Shown: positions 1 to 12,200 of the stretch, one piece after another | Layout of the letters: every line of letters begins with the position of its first letter | Position numbering within the stretch: position 1 is the first letter of the stretch | Origin: Polydactylus sextarius | Taxonomy: Eukaryota; Chordata; Actinopteri; Polynemidae | Assembly (NCBI GenBank): GCA_016801845.1 | Contig: CM028910.1 | Span: 10,508,629-10,572,628, forward strand | Reading direction: 5' to 3' | Length of the DNA stretch: 64,000 nt | Made by a program: the position numbers and the translations under genes | The notes under the pieces: model-generated | The model's database searches: none | What the model was told of the DNA's origin: nothing | Seen by the model: only the letters and a program-made list of their open reading frames with translations

Positions 1-3000
1 TAAATCCCAGTCAAATATTGAATTATACTGGTAAAAACTAAATATCTATTTAATCTTTTCACAAATCCCACCTCCAAAGCTGTCTCCATGACTGTGAAAG
101 ATAGTTGTGAAGAAATGGGAGGTATCAAAACTAATGGTTGCCTCCCTTGCAAAAACACACATAAATACAAATGAGCCATGTCATATTACATTAATCAAAT
201 CATTCTTTATAGGACAAAAGTAAGTTATGATGAATAAATAAACTGGCTGCCAAATGCAAATATACACAGGGCAGGGTGAGGCAAGTCCAGATTTGGTCTC
301 AATGAAACTGTACTGAGCAGCTGTACAGCAGAACAGGTTGACAAAAACAGACCGACTCTTCCTTTTTGTGATAAACAAAATGTCCTCTCTCCCTAACGGA
401 CACATTTAAAATAAACACCCTCGGGATCGATTTGCCATCAGTCCTCTAGAAAACAAGAATGGCAAATATTTGCTCCTATTGACAACCCAATAAAACCTAA
501 CAAACTGTAGGCGTTGGGGTATCCAAATGCAAAGCCTATGGGTCAAACGGACTAAAAATGATTAAATGAATGAATAATAAATGGCAGTGGTACAATTGTA
601 CAGCCGTTTGCTGACACTGTGCCCTCACACCTGGTAATCCTAACGCTATGGTGATCACTGATAATTCAGGCATTTACAGTCTCCACCCTCAATTTGACTA
701 CTGTTATCGTAAAATGATTTTCACATGTGTGTTCAAGCAGCGGGTTACAAGGAGGGAACAGTTTTATTTTCAGTTCTCACGTGTTTTCAAACACCCAAAT
801 GCCAAAGAACTCACTTAAGTTATCTTGTTTTGTTCTGGTCTGAGCATGTGCGCTTAGAGCATCTCAGCTGTGTAAAAAATTGGCAAAAATATTTGGCAAT
901 AATGTTGGGAACTGCATAACCTGATTTTACCCTAAATAAAAATGAAATTACTAAAGAGGATGGGAGTGCAGCTTCTGTTTTGTATGCAAATACCATCAGG
1001 GTAAACGTGTCAAATGTCCAATTTTCTACATTAACATACCGTCTTGAAATGAGGGCCAAACCCACATGTTTAATCCCTGTTAAATAAGGTCAACATCAGA
1101 GAAGACATATTTGACGTTCTGATCTCAATGTCATGGATCCTCGGGTCTGCTGCAAGAATTAAATGTAGGCAGGAAAGGTCTGTGTTGAGAAACGTTAGTC
1201 GATGTGCTCTTCCAAAGGTTTACAGCATAGGCTGCATGTCAGCCTTCAAATGACTTGTTTGTGTTCTCCTTTCCCTGTTTATCAAATGGGACATGTTAGA
1301 AATCTAAGCTGATAACCAAAACAATGACACACGGTAATCAGTCACCGAATCAAGGCAGACACTGATAATTCTCTTGTATTTCCTTCCTGGATTAATCCTG
1401 TTTTGAAATCAGTGTTTGCATTTCTCAGAAGGATGTTGATACGCTTTTCCAGAGAAATACATAAGGCAGAGGAGTAAGGAATGTCGGAGGATTACATGTG
1501 CTCCTATATATCAGTCATATTTAAAGCAGATCTTTTGTGCCTTTGGAGAGAGACACATTGCCTCCAGGTCTGGAGCAGCTAGTATAGCTGGGACATAGGA
1601 TACTCATAAAAGGACTACTTTGTTTCTTGTCACTGTGTAAAGGTGAACACTATGGCTACATATTCCTAACATCTGTCACTAATACTTTCTTTCTCCTCTG
1701 ACAAAACATCCATGTTATGTTTAATACATGAACTATTATCAAATGAGGACCAGATTCCGGGAAAGCAGGAACTGAATCAAACGTATTACCTAGGCCCAAG
1801 TCCCCTCCTCCACCCCACATTTTTCACTCTCACTCTAATCAACCCACGGGCCATAAATGAGATTTATCACTGGCACCAATTGGAGTGGGGAGGGAAAAAA
1901 GGGCCAGCAATGACGAGGGGAACGGGAGATTGGAGGCCAGAGAGCTGAGAGTAGGGGGCATGAGCGACGGCTGAGATGTGGATCACAGCTGTTTGGGCTC
2001 AGTCCGCCAGGGAGTGCTTAAAAAACTAATACCACCTCTAAGCAATTGCCACATTACATTAGTGAAAATTGGTTTGTTGATTTTCAGAGGAAGTGTTTAA
2101 ATACTTTTCAAAGTTATTTAACTAACTCGCTTAGCCGGCTACATGAACTACCCCCATGTTCTCTGCGTATCATCCTTACAGTTCCTCTAGGCTCTAAACA
2201 CAGTATCAACAGATCCGGTGTATTTTCACCCTCAGAGTCCCTGCAGGGCAGGCAGCCATCAATTGTCTGACACACTGAGAAATTAGAAAAGGGAGGGCTG
2301 AGCAGCACAGGCATGCAACTTAACTCTCACACATATGCCTGAGCACACACAAACACTGTTCTGAGATTACCTTTGCTGTTATTCCTCCTACATCCCCAAC
2401 TCTAATGCATTTTTGGGAGATACTATTGTCTTAACAACACCAACCCACTGGACAAAAACAGAGCACCATATGATTAAAACATTTTCCTACCTATAGGGTT
2501 GTCCCTTAGAACAGACAAGGTTTTGGACAGGTGAAACAAAGGAGTGATGAGTTGTACTTTTGGCCTGTATTCTTGCTTGACAATCAAAATTAAAACAGCC
2601 ACTCTGTTGCTATATAAGTCTATATTGGCTGCAAGAGGAATTTAACAGTAAATGACACTGAGGACGTTGACCACATAACTGGGGTTAAGGGCAATTGACT
2701 AAAATTGTGACGGGAAACTGGCTTATCATTCACTTAACAGTCACCAAATAGCATCTATCACCAAGGGGGAGATGACAAAATTAGAAAAAATAGTCAGCTA
2801 CCATAGCAACCTACTATGTCAAGGCTTGCATGGGGCTTGACCAGCCTTGGCTGCAGGCTACAGACACAGGAAACTTAAGAGTGAAAATTGCAGGAAAGAA
2901 AAAGAACTAAGCAGGACAGCTTAGCTATTTTCATTTCCACCTGGTCACTCCTACAGTTCTCTGAATCAATACCACATCATTGGGTACATTTTACTGTCAC

Positions 3001-4249
3001 ACATTAGGCAAACACTTTTCAACAATATGTTCATTTTTTACATTGAAACAGCAAAACAGTGAACCTAAATGAATCACCAGTAATGTGTTGATCCTAATGT
3101 GATAATCACATCATGGTGGCACACAGGCTTAGTGCAGTTTATACATATATTATACACAGCCATTTAGTTGATACCTTGATACCACTGATTCATACCTAAC
3201 CACACCTCTTATGAGTGAGGATACATTCATTCACATTACAAACCACCCCCTTATCAGCTCACCGAAGTTCGTTATTACTAATCTACATCTTTGATAGTAA
3301 ACTCTTTCTATCTCATTTATTACTATGAGAATGCGACAGACCCAAACTAGGGACTTCAGTCATTTCCAACTAACTCAAGGTGCCCTGAGATTAAAACGCT
3401 CACAGCCCCGCTCCTACATTGAATTAGCGTTAGCTAACATCTTTTTGTGTGCGCATGTTTATATAGTAATGTAAATGTAAGCGATCGTGGGTTTTTTTTA
3501 CATAACGTTTTCATATAATCGGTCCTTTGGTGAGCTTCTGTGTGACTCTTTAAGAAAACGTACAGAGGCACCTCGGTCTCCACACAGCACAAAGGAAAGC
3601 AGCCACAGCTCTTCGTTAGTGTTGACTGGCTCTACTGTTAGCTTGCCGATCGGCACATACATTTCACAAACACTAACAAACAAGCCGCCGACGGCTAAGA
3701 AGTATTTCTAATTTGTCCACTTCAATATTATGAGCAGTAACCACGAACAATAAAATTGAACAAGACGCAAATTAGTTTGTTAATACCGAGCGTACTTCTG
3801 CTAGCTAATGTTGCTAGCTATGCTAGCATAGCTGTGTTTTTCTGATGGGTATGTTCGTTTTGTACATTGTCTGCGAAGGTTAATGGCTTAACACTACTAA
3901 GTAGTTTGCTAAACACGACGTTAAATGTTTTAACCGTTTGATGGTACTTCATGTTTGCGTACATTGAACATAAACCAACACCTTTCTCTTTAAACAGTGA
4001 ATAACGTAGGTTTTATTTTCTAGGTTAGCCACATAACTGACTGGTTAGCCAACATCTGCGATGGCTTATTACTAAGTAACTAGCTAGCTTAGTTAGCTGG
4101 TGGCCTTTCTTTACGCTTGGCGCAGCAACTCCGATATATCGGTGTCAGGATATCCTTTAAATCATTACAGCCCCCCAAACTCTCCCATGCCCTCAACTCT
4201 TTCAAAGTTTACCGATAACGTCTACTTGTGATAACGTTTAACTCAAGGC
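1..4249. other. Noncoding, no gene supported
   Basis: This is AT-rich sequence without a recognisable exon. Several AATAAA motifs occur near 230-240, 490 and 935, so the far left could be a 3' UTR. If the leftward promoter at 4250-4640 is real, the stretch is its first intron. GCTAGC-type short palindromes cluster at 3795-3835 and 4075-4100. Confidence 0.4.
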
Positions 4250-4640
4250 AGCCGATGGAGAAGCGGCGTAGCCCGTCGTAAAAAACGTGCGCGCTAGGAG
4301 AGGCTGCCCAGAACGGCTGCCGTAACATTTAAGACGACTGCCGATGTGTCGCTCGTCTTTTCACTATATCCTCGAATTACACTTACCGTTAACGTGTTAC
4401 TTATCTCAATCCAAACCCTGGGCACGCTGACCGACTTTAAACGAAGACTCGCGTCAAAGAAACGGAAATGAGGAATTTTATCCAACTTATTCGTCTCAGT
4501 TGTTTTCTTCACTTCCTGATTCAAACGGTGCCATTTTGAATAGCGAAAAAATGTTTCCGCCGCTGTCGTCACGCGCACTGCCTGCCGCTTGTTGATCGCG
4601 AGGAGAAAACAGCCAGGCCATAAATAGTTCATCACAGTCA
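4250..4640 (-). promoter_or_regulatory. CpG-rich promoter with candidate noncoding first exon of a leftward gene
   Basis: This is the most CpG-dense part of the left 8 kb. On the minus strand it has a YY1-like AAAATGGCACC (about 4530-4540), an ETS-like GGAAGTG just downstream, and a strong 5' splice site ACG|GTAAGT with the exon edge at 4387. A first exon from about 4560 to 4387 would be noncoding: its only early ATG opens a 12-codon frame. The served gene would lie left of the window. Whether it also starts tm6sf2 on the + strand cannot be told. Confidence 0.45.
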
Positions 4641-7600
4641 TGTTTGGCACACCTGAGCCACTGCTTCAAGTTAGAGCGAATAAAATACATATGATGCCAC
4701 ATGAGAGAAGACATTAACCCGTTATTGTTCTAATATTGACCATTGACATTAAATAGTAACGGCAAATAAATGATAACTATACGCAACGTTCATATTGACT
4801 GTAGTAAAAATACAAATCTACTACCTGATGCTGCACAATGTTACTAATTTATTAATTTACATTGTGCAAACCTTCAATCAGACTTAAACGTTATGGATTA
4901 TAGGCAAACTTCATGAGACTGATATACATTATATTGTATGGTTCTCACAATGTTCTATAGCCTTGATGGTGTTTATTTTAGAGTTAAGATAAGAGTTATC
5001 TAAATGTGAAAAAAAATAAAGTGGCTCACCTCAGAGGACCAAATTAGACCGTTTCAGCCAAATCATTCTAGGAAAGAAGACTAAAAATAGATTTCCGCCC
5101 ATGAGACATTAACTATTATTAATTTGCTTTCTTACATCTTAATAGAGCACCTAAGGCTGTAACGTTCACTTGAAATTGGCTATTTAACTTGGAATCTGGT
5201 TGGTTTTTTTTCCTCCTCTGGCTCATTTCAGCAGTGGATTATTTAAGATGAATGTTCCAATTAGAAAATATGGTTGGTGCTGATAATTATACATTTCCAA
5301 AGTACCCTCACAGACAACTTCCTCTGGTAAAAGAGATATCAAGGATAAGAAGAAAATAATTCATGACCATTTTACAAAAAACGTGGCTTAGAATTATCAG
5401 GTTTTGCAGTTGTTTTCCCTCTCACTTTAAGAGGCCATGGGGCCTAAATTTAGCTCACAATACTTCCCAAATACTGCTGCTGCCGCCGCCGCCGCTGCTG
5501 AGACAATACTAGCTCTCTACTTCTAAAAATAATCAAGGCAGTGATCAACTAATGCTGAAAAGTGCAAACTCCATAAAAACAGAGATGACTTGGGGGAAAA
5601 TAAAGTATTGCGAAACCCAATAAAGAAGGATATTATAAAAAGTATTACCACTTAATTTTAAATTAAAGAAATCTGATCTTGGGCATAACTGACATTACAG
5701 TTGGAAAATTATTGTTAGACACATAGAATAAAATCAGGCCAAAAGTAAAAAAGAAACATGCATGGACTGTCCTGATATGCTGAGGTCAGTTGAGCAACAA
5801 TACATGTTTTGGCTAATATTTCATACATTTTATTCAAGCAAATTGCTTTGACTACTTCCCAGCAAACAGTTATTGTATAAAAGTGTATTTAATTTTAGAC
5901 GTTGAATGGCGGACACGGGAATCTTCCTCCCGCAGGTCATCGTTGTCGTCTCATTTTGGCATCCATCTGTCTATTCTACGTTATTGAACGACTGAGCTGG
6001 AAGAGTTCCAGTTGTTTCCAGCAAACATGCACTGCTGCTGCTTTCCTGGTATAACAGTCCCCCTTTTCCCAACAAAGGAGGGTGGTGTGTGTGAGTGTGT
6101 GTGTGTTTGTTTGTTTTTGTGTTTAAAGTCTAAGTAATATTCAAGAGATACTGGTTGCGCCTGTTCTTTGTCTGATACTGTTGTATTGTCCCATTGTATC
6201 AGAAAGGTGATGATGTGGCATGCAAATGTAGGATAAATGCATCATTGCACATTTCAGCAACTATTATGCTGTATGTTAGTGAATTATTTAGGAGAATTTA
6301 ATTTCAGACAAACATTGCTTTTAACCACAAATGGAAACAATTCTGATGATATTTTAAACTTTTTGATTAAAACATATCTTGTGTTTTGTCCCAAAAACTA
6401 ACTGTAATGCGTCATGTAGGGACGGTTTCGGCTCCTTTAGTTTGAATTTGGCGCACCCTGCTGGAGTCACTCTGCCAATAGCTGAGTTGGAGAGTTGGCG
6501 TGTAAACAATGGCATTTTGAGCAAAGTAACTGAGGTGTGCCAATGTCAGGCAGTAATACCAAAGGCTGAACACAAGTAACCTGAATCAAAACCGTTACAC
6601 AATGAGGATTTGCTTTCACAGGGCAATTTTAAATGAGATTGCCGAAAGCACTGCATAAATATTTCCCACTTCCTGTTAGTGTGTGTTCACTGTGAGGTTT
6701 GTGACAACCAAAATCGTCTGCAATAACCGCGTAGCTTACAGAAATGTGAGGATGTTATAGCATGTCCCACACGTTTTGTTTTTTGCCTCTTCAGATGTTG
6801 TGACTGTGGCTGTTGAACAAGTTAGAAACAATGCGTGAGAACTCAGTGCTGAGGACAAACCAAAAGGCACGTCAAAGACACTTCCTTTGTTTGAGTCATC
6901 TTTGTGGAAACAAAAAAAAAAAAAAAATTAAAAAAAAACAGCTTGTTGCAAAACTCAAACCGGAGGTCAGTGTCAGTCGCAGGAAATGAAACGAACTGTA
7001 TTTGCTGGGCTTTTAGGCCCTGCTGGAATACAAAAATGTCTAATATGAGAACAATTTCAGATATTGTATCTAAAAGGTGTTCTTAATTTTTAAGGAGGAA
7101 GAAATAAAAAGAATCAATAAAACCAACAGATCTTCACTCCTCTAAAGACATAATAAAAAGTTACACTGTTATTACAGATAGAGGGTGAGAACAGGCTGAA
7201 AAATTAGGAATTAGGAGAAAACTTAGCATGTGTAGTATTTGTGAACATTATACACGGTGCACATTTTCAAACACACATCATCATTAACAAAGGAGGAATC
7301 GGTGTGACCTGAAAGTTGAGTTGCTGTATGAAGTGGAATGTAGGCCTATTCTATAATACGACTTATGTAAATCTCTGACAAAAACCAAATTGCACAACTT
7401 TTCCCCCCAAAAGCTTCTTTGTCTCCAATTCATTATTTTCCCAGTAAAGGCCATGTCTGCCTCAGGCTGGCTGTAATTTGATTAATCCACTGAGAGGGTA
7501 GCCAGACGGTAAGAGCCTGCTCTGCTTCTTTCCATTTCTATTACAAACTGCAGATTTCGTTTGGGTTCTATTTCATGATATTCATACCATTTTTCCTTAA

Positions 7601-7752
7601 AAATCATTTTATTTCATTTTACATTTATTCCAGTTTTTATGAATATATTGATGTTTTCAATAAATTGATCAAGTATTTGTATTATTAGTATTGCTGGAAC
7701 AGATTCATATTGTTTTACTGACTGAAAACCTATAACTGTGTTGTGTTTACAG
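4641..7752. other. Upstream flank of tm6sf2, no gene supported
   Basis: Noncoding sequence with a short CTG/CCG trinucleotide run (about 5476-5502), a TG-rich stretch near 6088-6122 and an A-rich tract near 6908-6940. Synteny would predict the end of sugp1 here, but I see no SURP or G-patch coding sequence. Confidence 0.4.
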
Positions 7753-7791
7753 CAGTGCTGCAGGGAGGTGGCCTGAACAGCTTTTGAAAAG
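7753..7791 (+). other. tm6sf2: 5' UTR part of the tm6sf2 start-codon exon
   Basis: A splice acceptor (tgtttacag, AG at 7751-7752) lies 39 nt before the tm6sf2 ATG, with a second usable AG at 7762-7763. At least one noncoding exon should therefore lie upstream. I could not place it. The CpG-rich region near 4250-4640 is a possible source. Confidence 0.5.
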
Positions 7792-9201
7792 ATGGAAACT
7801 TTAGTCTTTTTATTCTCATTTTCTGCTCTTGGCGTTCTTCATGCCATGAACACCACTCCTGAGTTGCAAGAGTGAGTCATAACATTTATTTATTTATTAT
7901 TGCTCAGTTTTATCGTACAGTGAATACGGTGTAGAAGTCCAATCTTTAAATGATTTATTTCAGTGGAAAAGTTGTAAATTATTGTTACAGTTTTAAGTTT
8001 TAGTAATAACGTTTATACTCTAACCACAACAGATAGAATTATTATCTATAATAATATTGTTTAATATACAATTAAAACTCTCACAATTATCACAGAAGAT
8101 TATAAGATAAGTTCTGTGATAGTGCCGGTGATCTGCAGATCAGCAGTACACTTTATCACCACTAGAGGACACTGTAAGCTTAAAACTCTAGGTATATTTC
8201 TGTCCGTTTCACTGTCACTGCCTCATAAATCCTTGACCATATTGAGCAGTTGCTAATTTACCAAGTTCAATTTTTAGGGCATTTTTATGTAATGTCTTTA
8301 AAATATTAAACCTGTCATTTGTTATCAGATCAAAAGAATGACTAGGGAGCAACAAGAATTTGATGTGGGGAGAATATGTTGTGTATATGATGTTGAAGAT
8401 AATTACTTTTTAAGCTGCGAGTGATCATTTTGTAGCTAGATCTTATCCGTTTTCATACTCACTTTACAGTATTGTTTCCACTCAATCACTTCATGCTGCA
8501 ACATAATAGGCTGAGTCAGATCCAGTGATAAAACACACATCCCCTCCACCTCTCACATTTTTTATTTTTGAACACAAGATATTTCTTATTTCTGACAGAC
8601 TTTTAAACTCCTCTTGTGTGAACATTTGTGTCTGCTCTCTGTTTTTTATATATGTGGACACTGACAATCAATAAAGACTGCGCAGAAGAGTTTGCTTGAT
8701 AAATTGCTCTTGACATACAATTATGCCTTGTGCTCCTCCACTCTGAAAACAAACAGCATTGTGTGCATAAATCTTCCTGTAGTGTTGAATTGGAGAGGCA
8801 ACGAGGGATCTTCCCTTTGCTCTCACAGCATTTGTTTTCCTTCCATGACCGAGCGTTGTGAGTTTTCCGAGTATGTAATGTTGTTTACTGGGAGATACCT
8901 TGAGCACATTAATCTTCTCCAGTGTACGCCACCGGTACCTTTGACCAGTAAACATGGTGGGCAGAGCTGAACTAACATGGCCTTAGCTTGCTGCTTCCAA
9001 AAACCTCTGCCTGTGATTGATTAAGTCCTTGTAAAGCTGTGCTTTTAAACCAGTGGTAAGCACAACAGCATGGGAGGTGAAGTATTTCTCATTTTGTGGT
9101 CAATAATAGAGCATTAGTAGTAGTAGTAGTATCATTAATACCGTCATTTCGTAACTTTGTCTTTGATTTGATTATAAAGTGGCTGATCCGATTAAGCATA
9201 T

Positions 9202-9287
<86 letters not shown>

Positions 9288-12200
9288 CAATAAAGATAAT
9301 ACAATAAAATCTTATTCTGCTCTGGTATCAGACCAATACAAGAACACAGATTCAGCAGTTTCTTTCGAGTAATGCTTCAAACTCAACAATACATTTCTAA
9401 CAACTCCAGGATTAAATATAAACTTGTGCTGCTTTTCTAAAAAGCACTGAGATGGGCGGCAGTAAAGAAGGTAAATTCAATGCAACACAAGGAACATCCG
9501 GTTACACCACAGCAGCAGTGGCTTTGCTCTCACCGGACACAGCATCTTTCACGCAGATCTGCCTGCACACTCTTACATTAATTCTCCCAGTGCGAACTCT
9601 GGATGCTTGCATGATCATCATTTTCTCTGACTTCCCATTCATCATCATTTACTAATTTAGCACTGCGGGGAAGACTGGCACAACTTCCATGGGAGAAACT
9701 AATTAGTAAAGAGAATGAAGCAGAAAATCACAGCGAGATTACTGTCTAAAAATCAGCAGTGGGACTGTGTTAAAAATATAGACAATGTGTTGTTATTTTT
9801 CTTTGCTAACAGTGACACGTCTCTGCTTTCACAGGCCTTACATGATCCTGGCGACCGGTGTCGCCGTGTTGGTGGTTGTGTTTCTGTTCTACTTCCTCAT
9901 CACTCGTGGCAACCCACCTAAAGACGTCTTATTCTTTGGTAATTAACACAACTATGTACATTTTGCAACTTATTTCGCAATATATTTCCAAATGATGGAT
10001 TTAAATACTGATTACACAGATGTTAATAAATACAATGCATTGTGCTGGAGCTCATTCCAACTCCCACAAAAGTAATTTGAGAACATTCATTCACTACTCA
10101 TGGGTTTAGAGTGAAAACATGAACTGTATTGGATGTGATTTCACCTGATTTGCTGAAAGCTGCTTAGACTGATCAGGCTGATGAAGCTTAGTCATACGTT
10201 TTTGAGGCATGACTGCCTCTCTGAAGGCTGAGGACCTTCACAGAGTTTATACTTACTTAACCATTTAGCAATTCTTTTGACTCACTGATTGACCCTGAGA
10301 CAAAAGGCAGAGCTATTTGAAAATGCTAATACAGGACTAGACTCCACAGTCACTGCTCCTGCATAATCCTATTCAGACTCCAATACTGGTTTATGCTGGA
10401 GTCCACAGAGTTCACGCCATGGCAGCAGCTGGTGCGCTATTTATAATCCTCTTTAATTGAACATTTCTACGGGACTTGTCTCACATTTTGCCCCGTGTTT
10501 TGTGAGTATCTATCAGTCGGACTATGTCCTTCAGTTCTCGGCAAGGGTTTCCCCCACAAACTCATCCCTACAGCAGATGCCAGGGGCAATGCTGGTGGGA
10601 CACAAAGCAAATGATACATTGGTACTCAGTGCCCATGGCAGAGCTATAGCAGGATCGTTTCAATGATAGAGAGCCATAATCCCTCTGCTATCTCACCTGT
10701 TAGATGCACGTTGGATAATATATCAGAGATACCCCTGGTTGTCCCGAGGATTATGGAGACACTGGTACACAGATGAAAAAATGTGTGTGTTTTGTATGGG
10801 ATACCATAGTTTAAGGTATCTACAGAGAGACTCTCGTGGCACGGCACACAGTTTCTCCTTATAATGACAACTGTTCCTAATGAAGTGATGACAGTAGCAA
10901 ATCACTGATGCAGGCATGGTTTGTCCAACATGCTTAAATTACATGTACAAGCTTGTTTATTGGATGATTTATTTCTATTCATCCAAAGCATCAATGCTTC
11001 CATTTACAGGCAGTTATAGAGTCAGTGCACCCCATTTTATTGTGATGGTTTGTTGTGCTCTGCTGCAGACTGGTGAGCAATTATTATCCTTAGCGAATGC
11101 TCCACTGAAAGTCTGCAATATGCTGCAGTCAGTGTGTTGATGATGTGTTGATGTGTGTTGTGGTGAAACAGCTGATTCTGAAAAGCCCCACAATGACCCC
11201 TGTGATCCTAAAATCAAATTACATCCCATTCACATATGGTATGGTTGGACAGCGTTTCTGTTATTTCATTGGCAGTAAAAAAAATGTGAAGCAAAAAAAA
11301 CAAAAACAACTTAAATACAACTGTTGAGCCTGTAATCCAAAAAAACAAATCAAAACCTTGACCCTGAAAAGTTGGTCAGCTGGGTTTAGTTTCAACTATT
11401 AGTAATACCCACATGTGAACTGTGTTTGTGTAGCTTCACACTTAAAATTCTATCTTGTGGACATGGCCTTTCTGTCCCACCGGGCTCCTAACCTGAGGAG
11501 AGAAGAGGGCTGTTCACCGTGGACTCAATATAAATATGCCTCCAGCTGACCCGACTACTCGAAATTTAATTTTCTCCCCACGTTGTCAAGACAAAGGACC
11601 TGTATGGCCGCTCAGGTTGGAGGAATTGTTAAGGCTACTGTTCCATAAATCAATAACCAGGCAGCTGAAGAATTTTTTAAAATTCAAAAATGTGAAGCAA
11701 AAATAGCCGGAAAAAGAGTCATGAAGTTCTCTGCCATTATAGCTTTTTCTCTCATTACTAACTGAGTGTATGTGTTTATTTTTCCAAAATTGTTAATTCC
11801 ACAAAAAATTCAAAATCACAGTGATTTTCCAGATAACACTTGCTTATATAAAGCTGCTTCCTAACTTTTGCAAAACTTTTCTCAATGAATGTTTCCTTTC
11901 CTTTGCAGTTTTTGCTGAATTTTCGTTCACTTGTATCATTGACCTGATTAGTGCATTGGAATATGACGGTATTCTTTCTGGCTTCATGGAATTCTACCAG
12001 AAAACAGTAGGTTTCTTTTTTCTCATCTAAAGGACACTATAAAGACACTATAAACACTGTGAGACAAAATATGTGTATGTGCCTTGACTTTAAAACATCT
12101 TAGAAAGAAAACATAAGCGACAACAGACTGGGTTTCAAGCAAAAGCGCCTGACTAAAGACCCTGAACAAACACCAAATCAAAGCACAGACAGCCATTTTA

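Noticed and set aside
4294..4650. 118-codon minus-strand frame over the CpG cluster
   Set aside because: It runs straight through the strong GTAAGT donor at 4386 and has no domain. High GC alone keeps the frame open.
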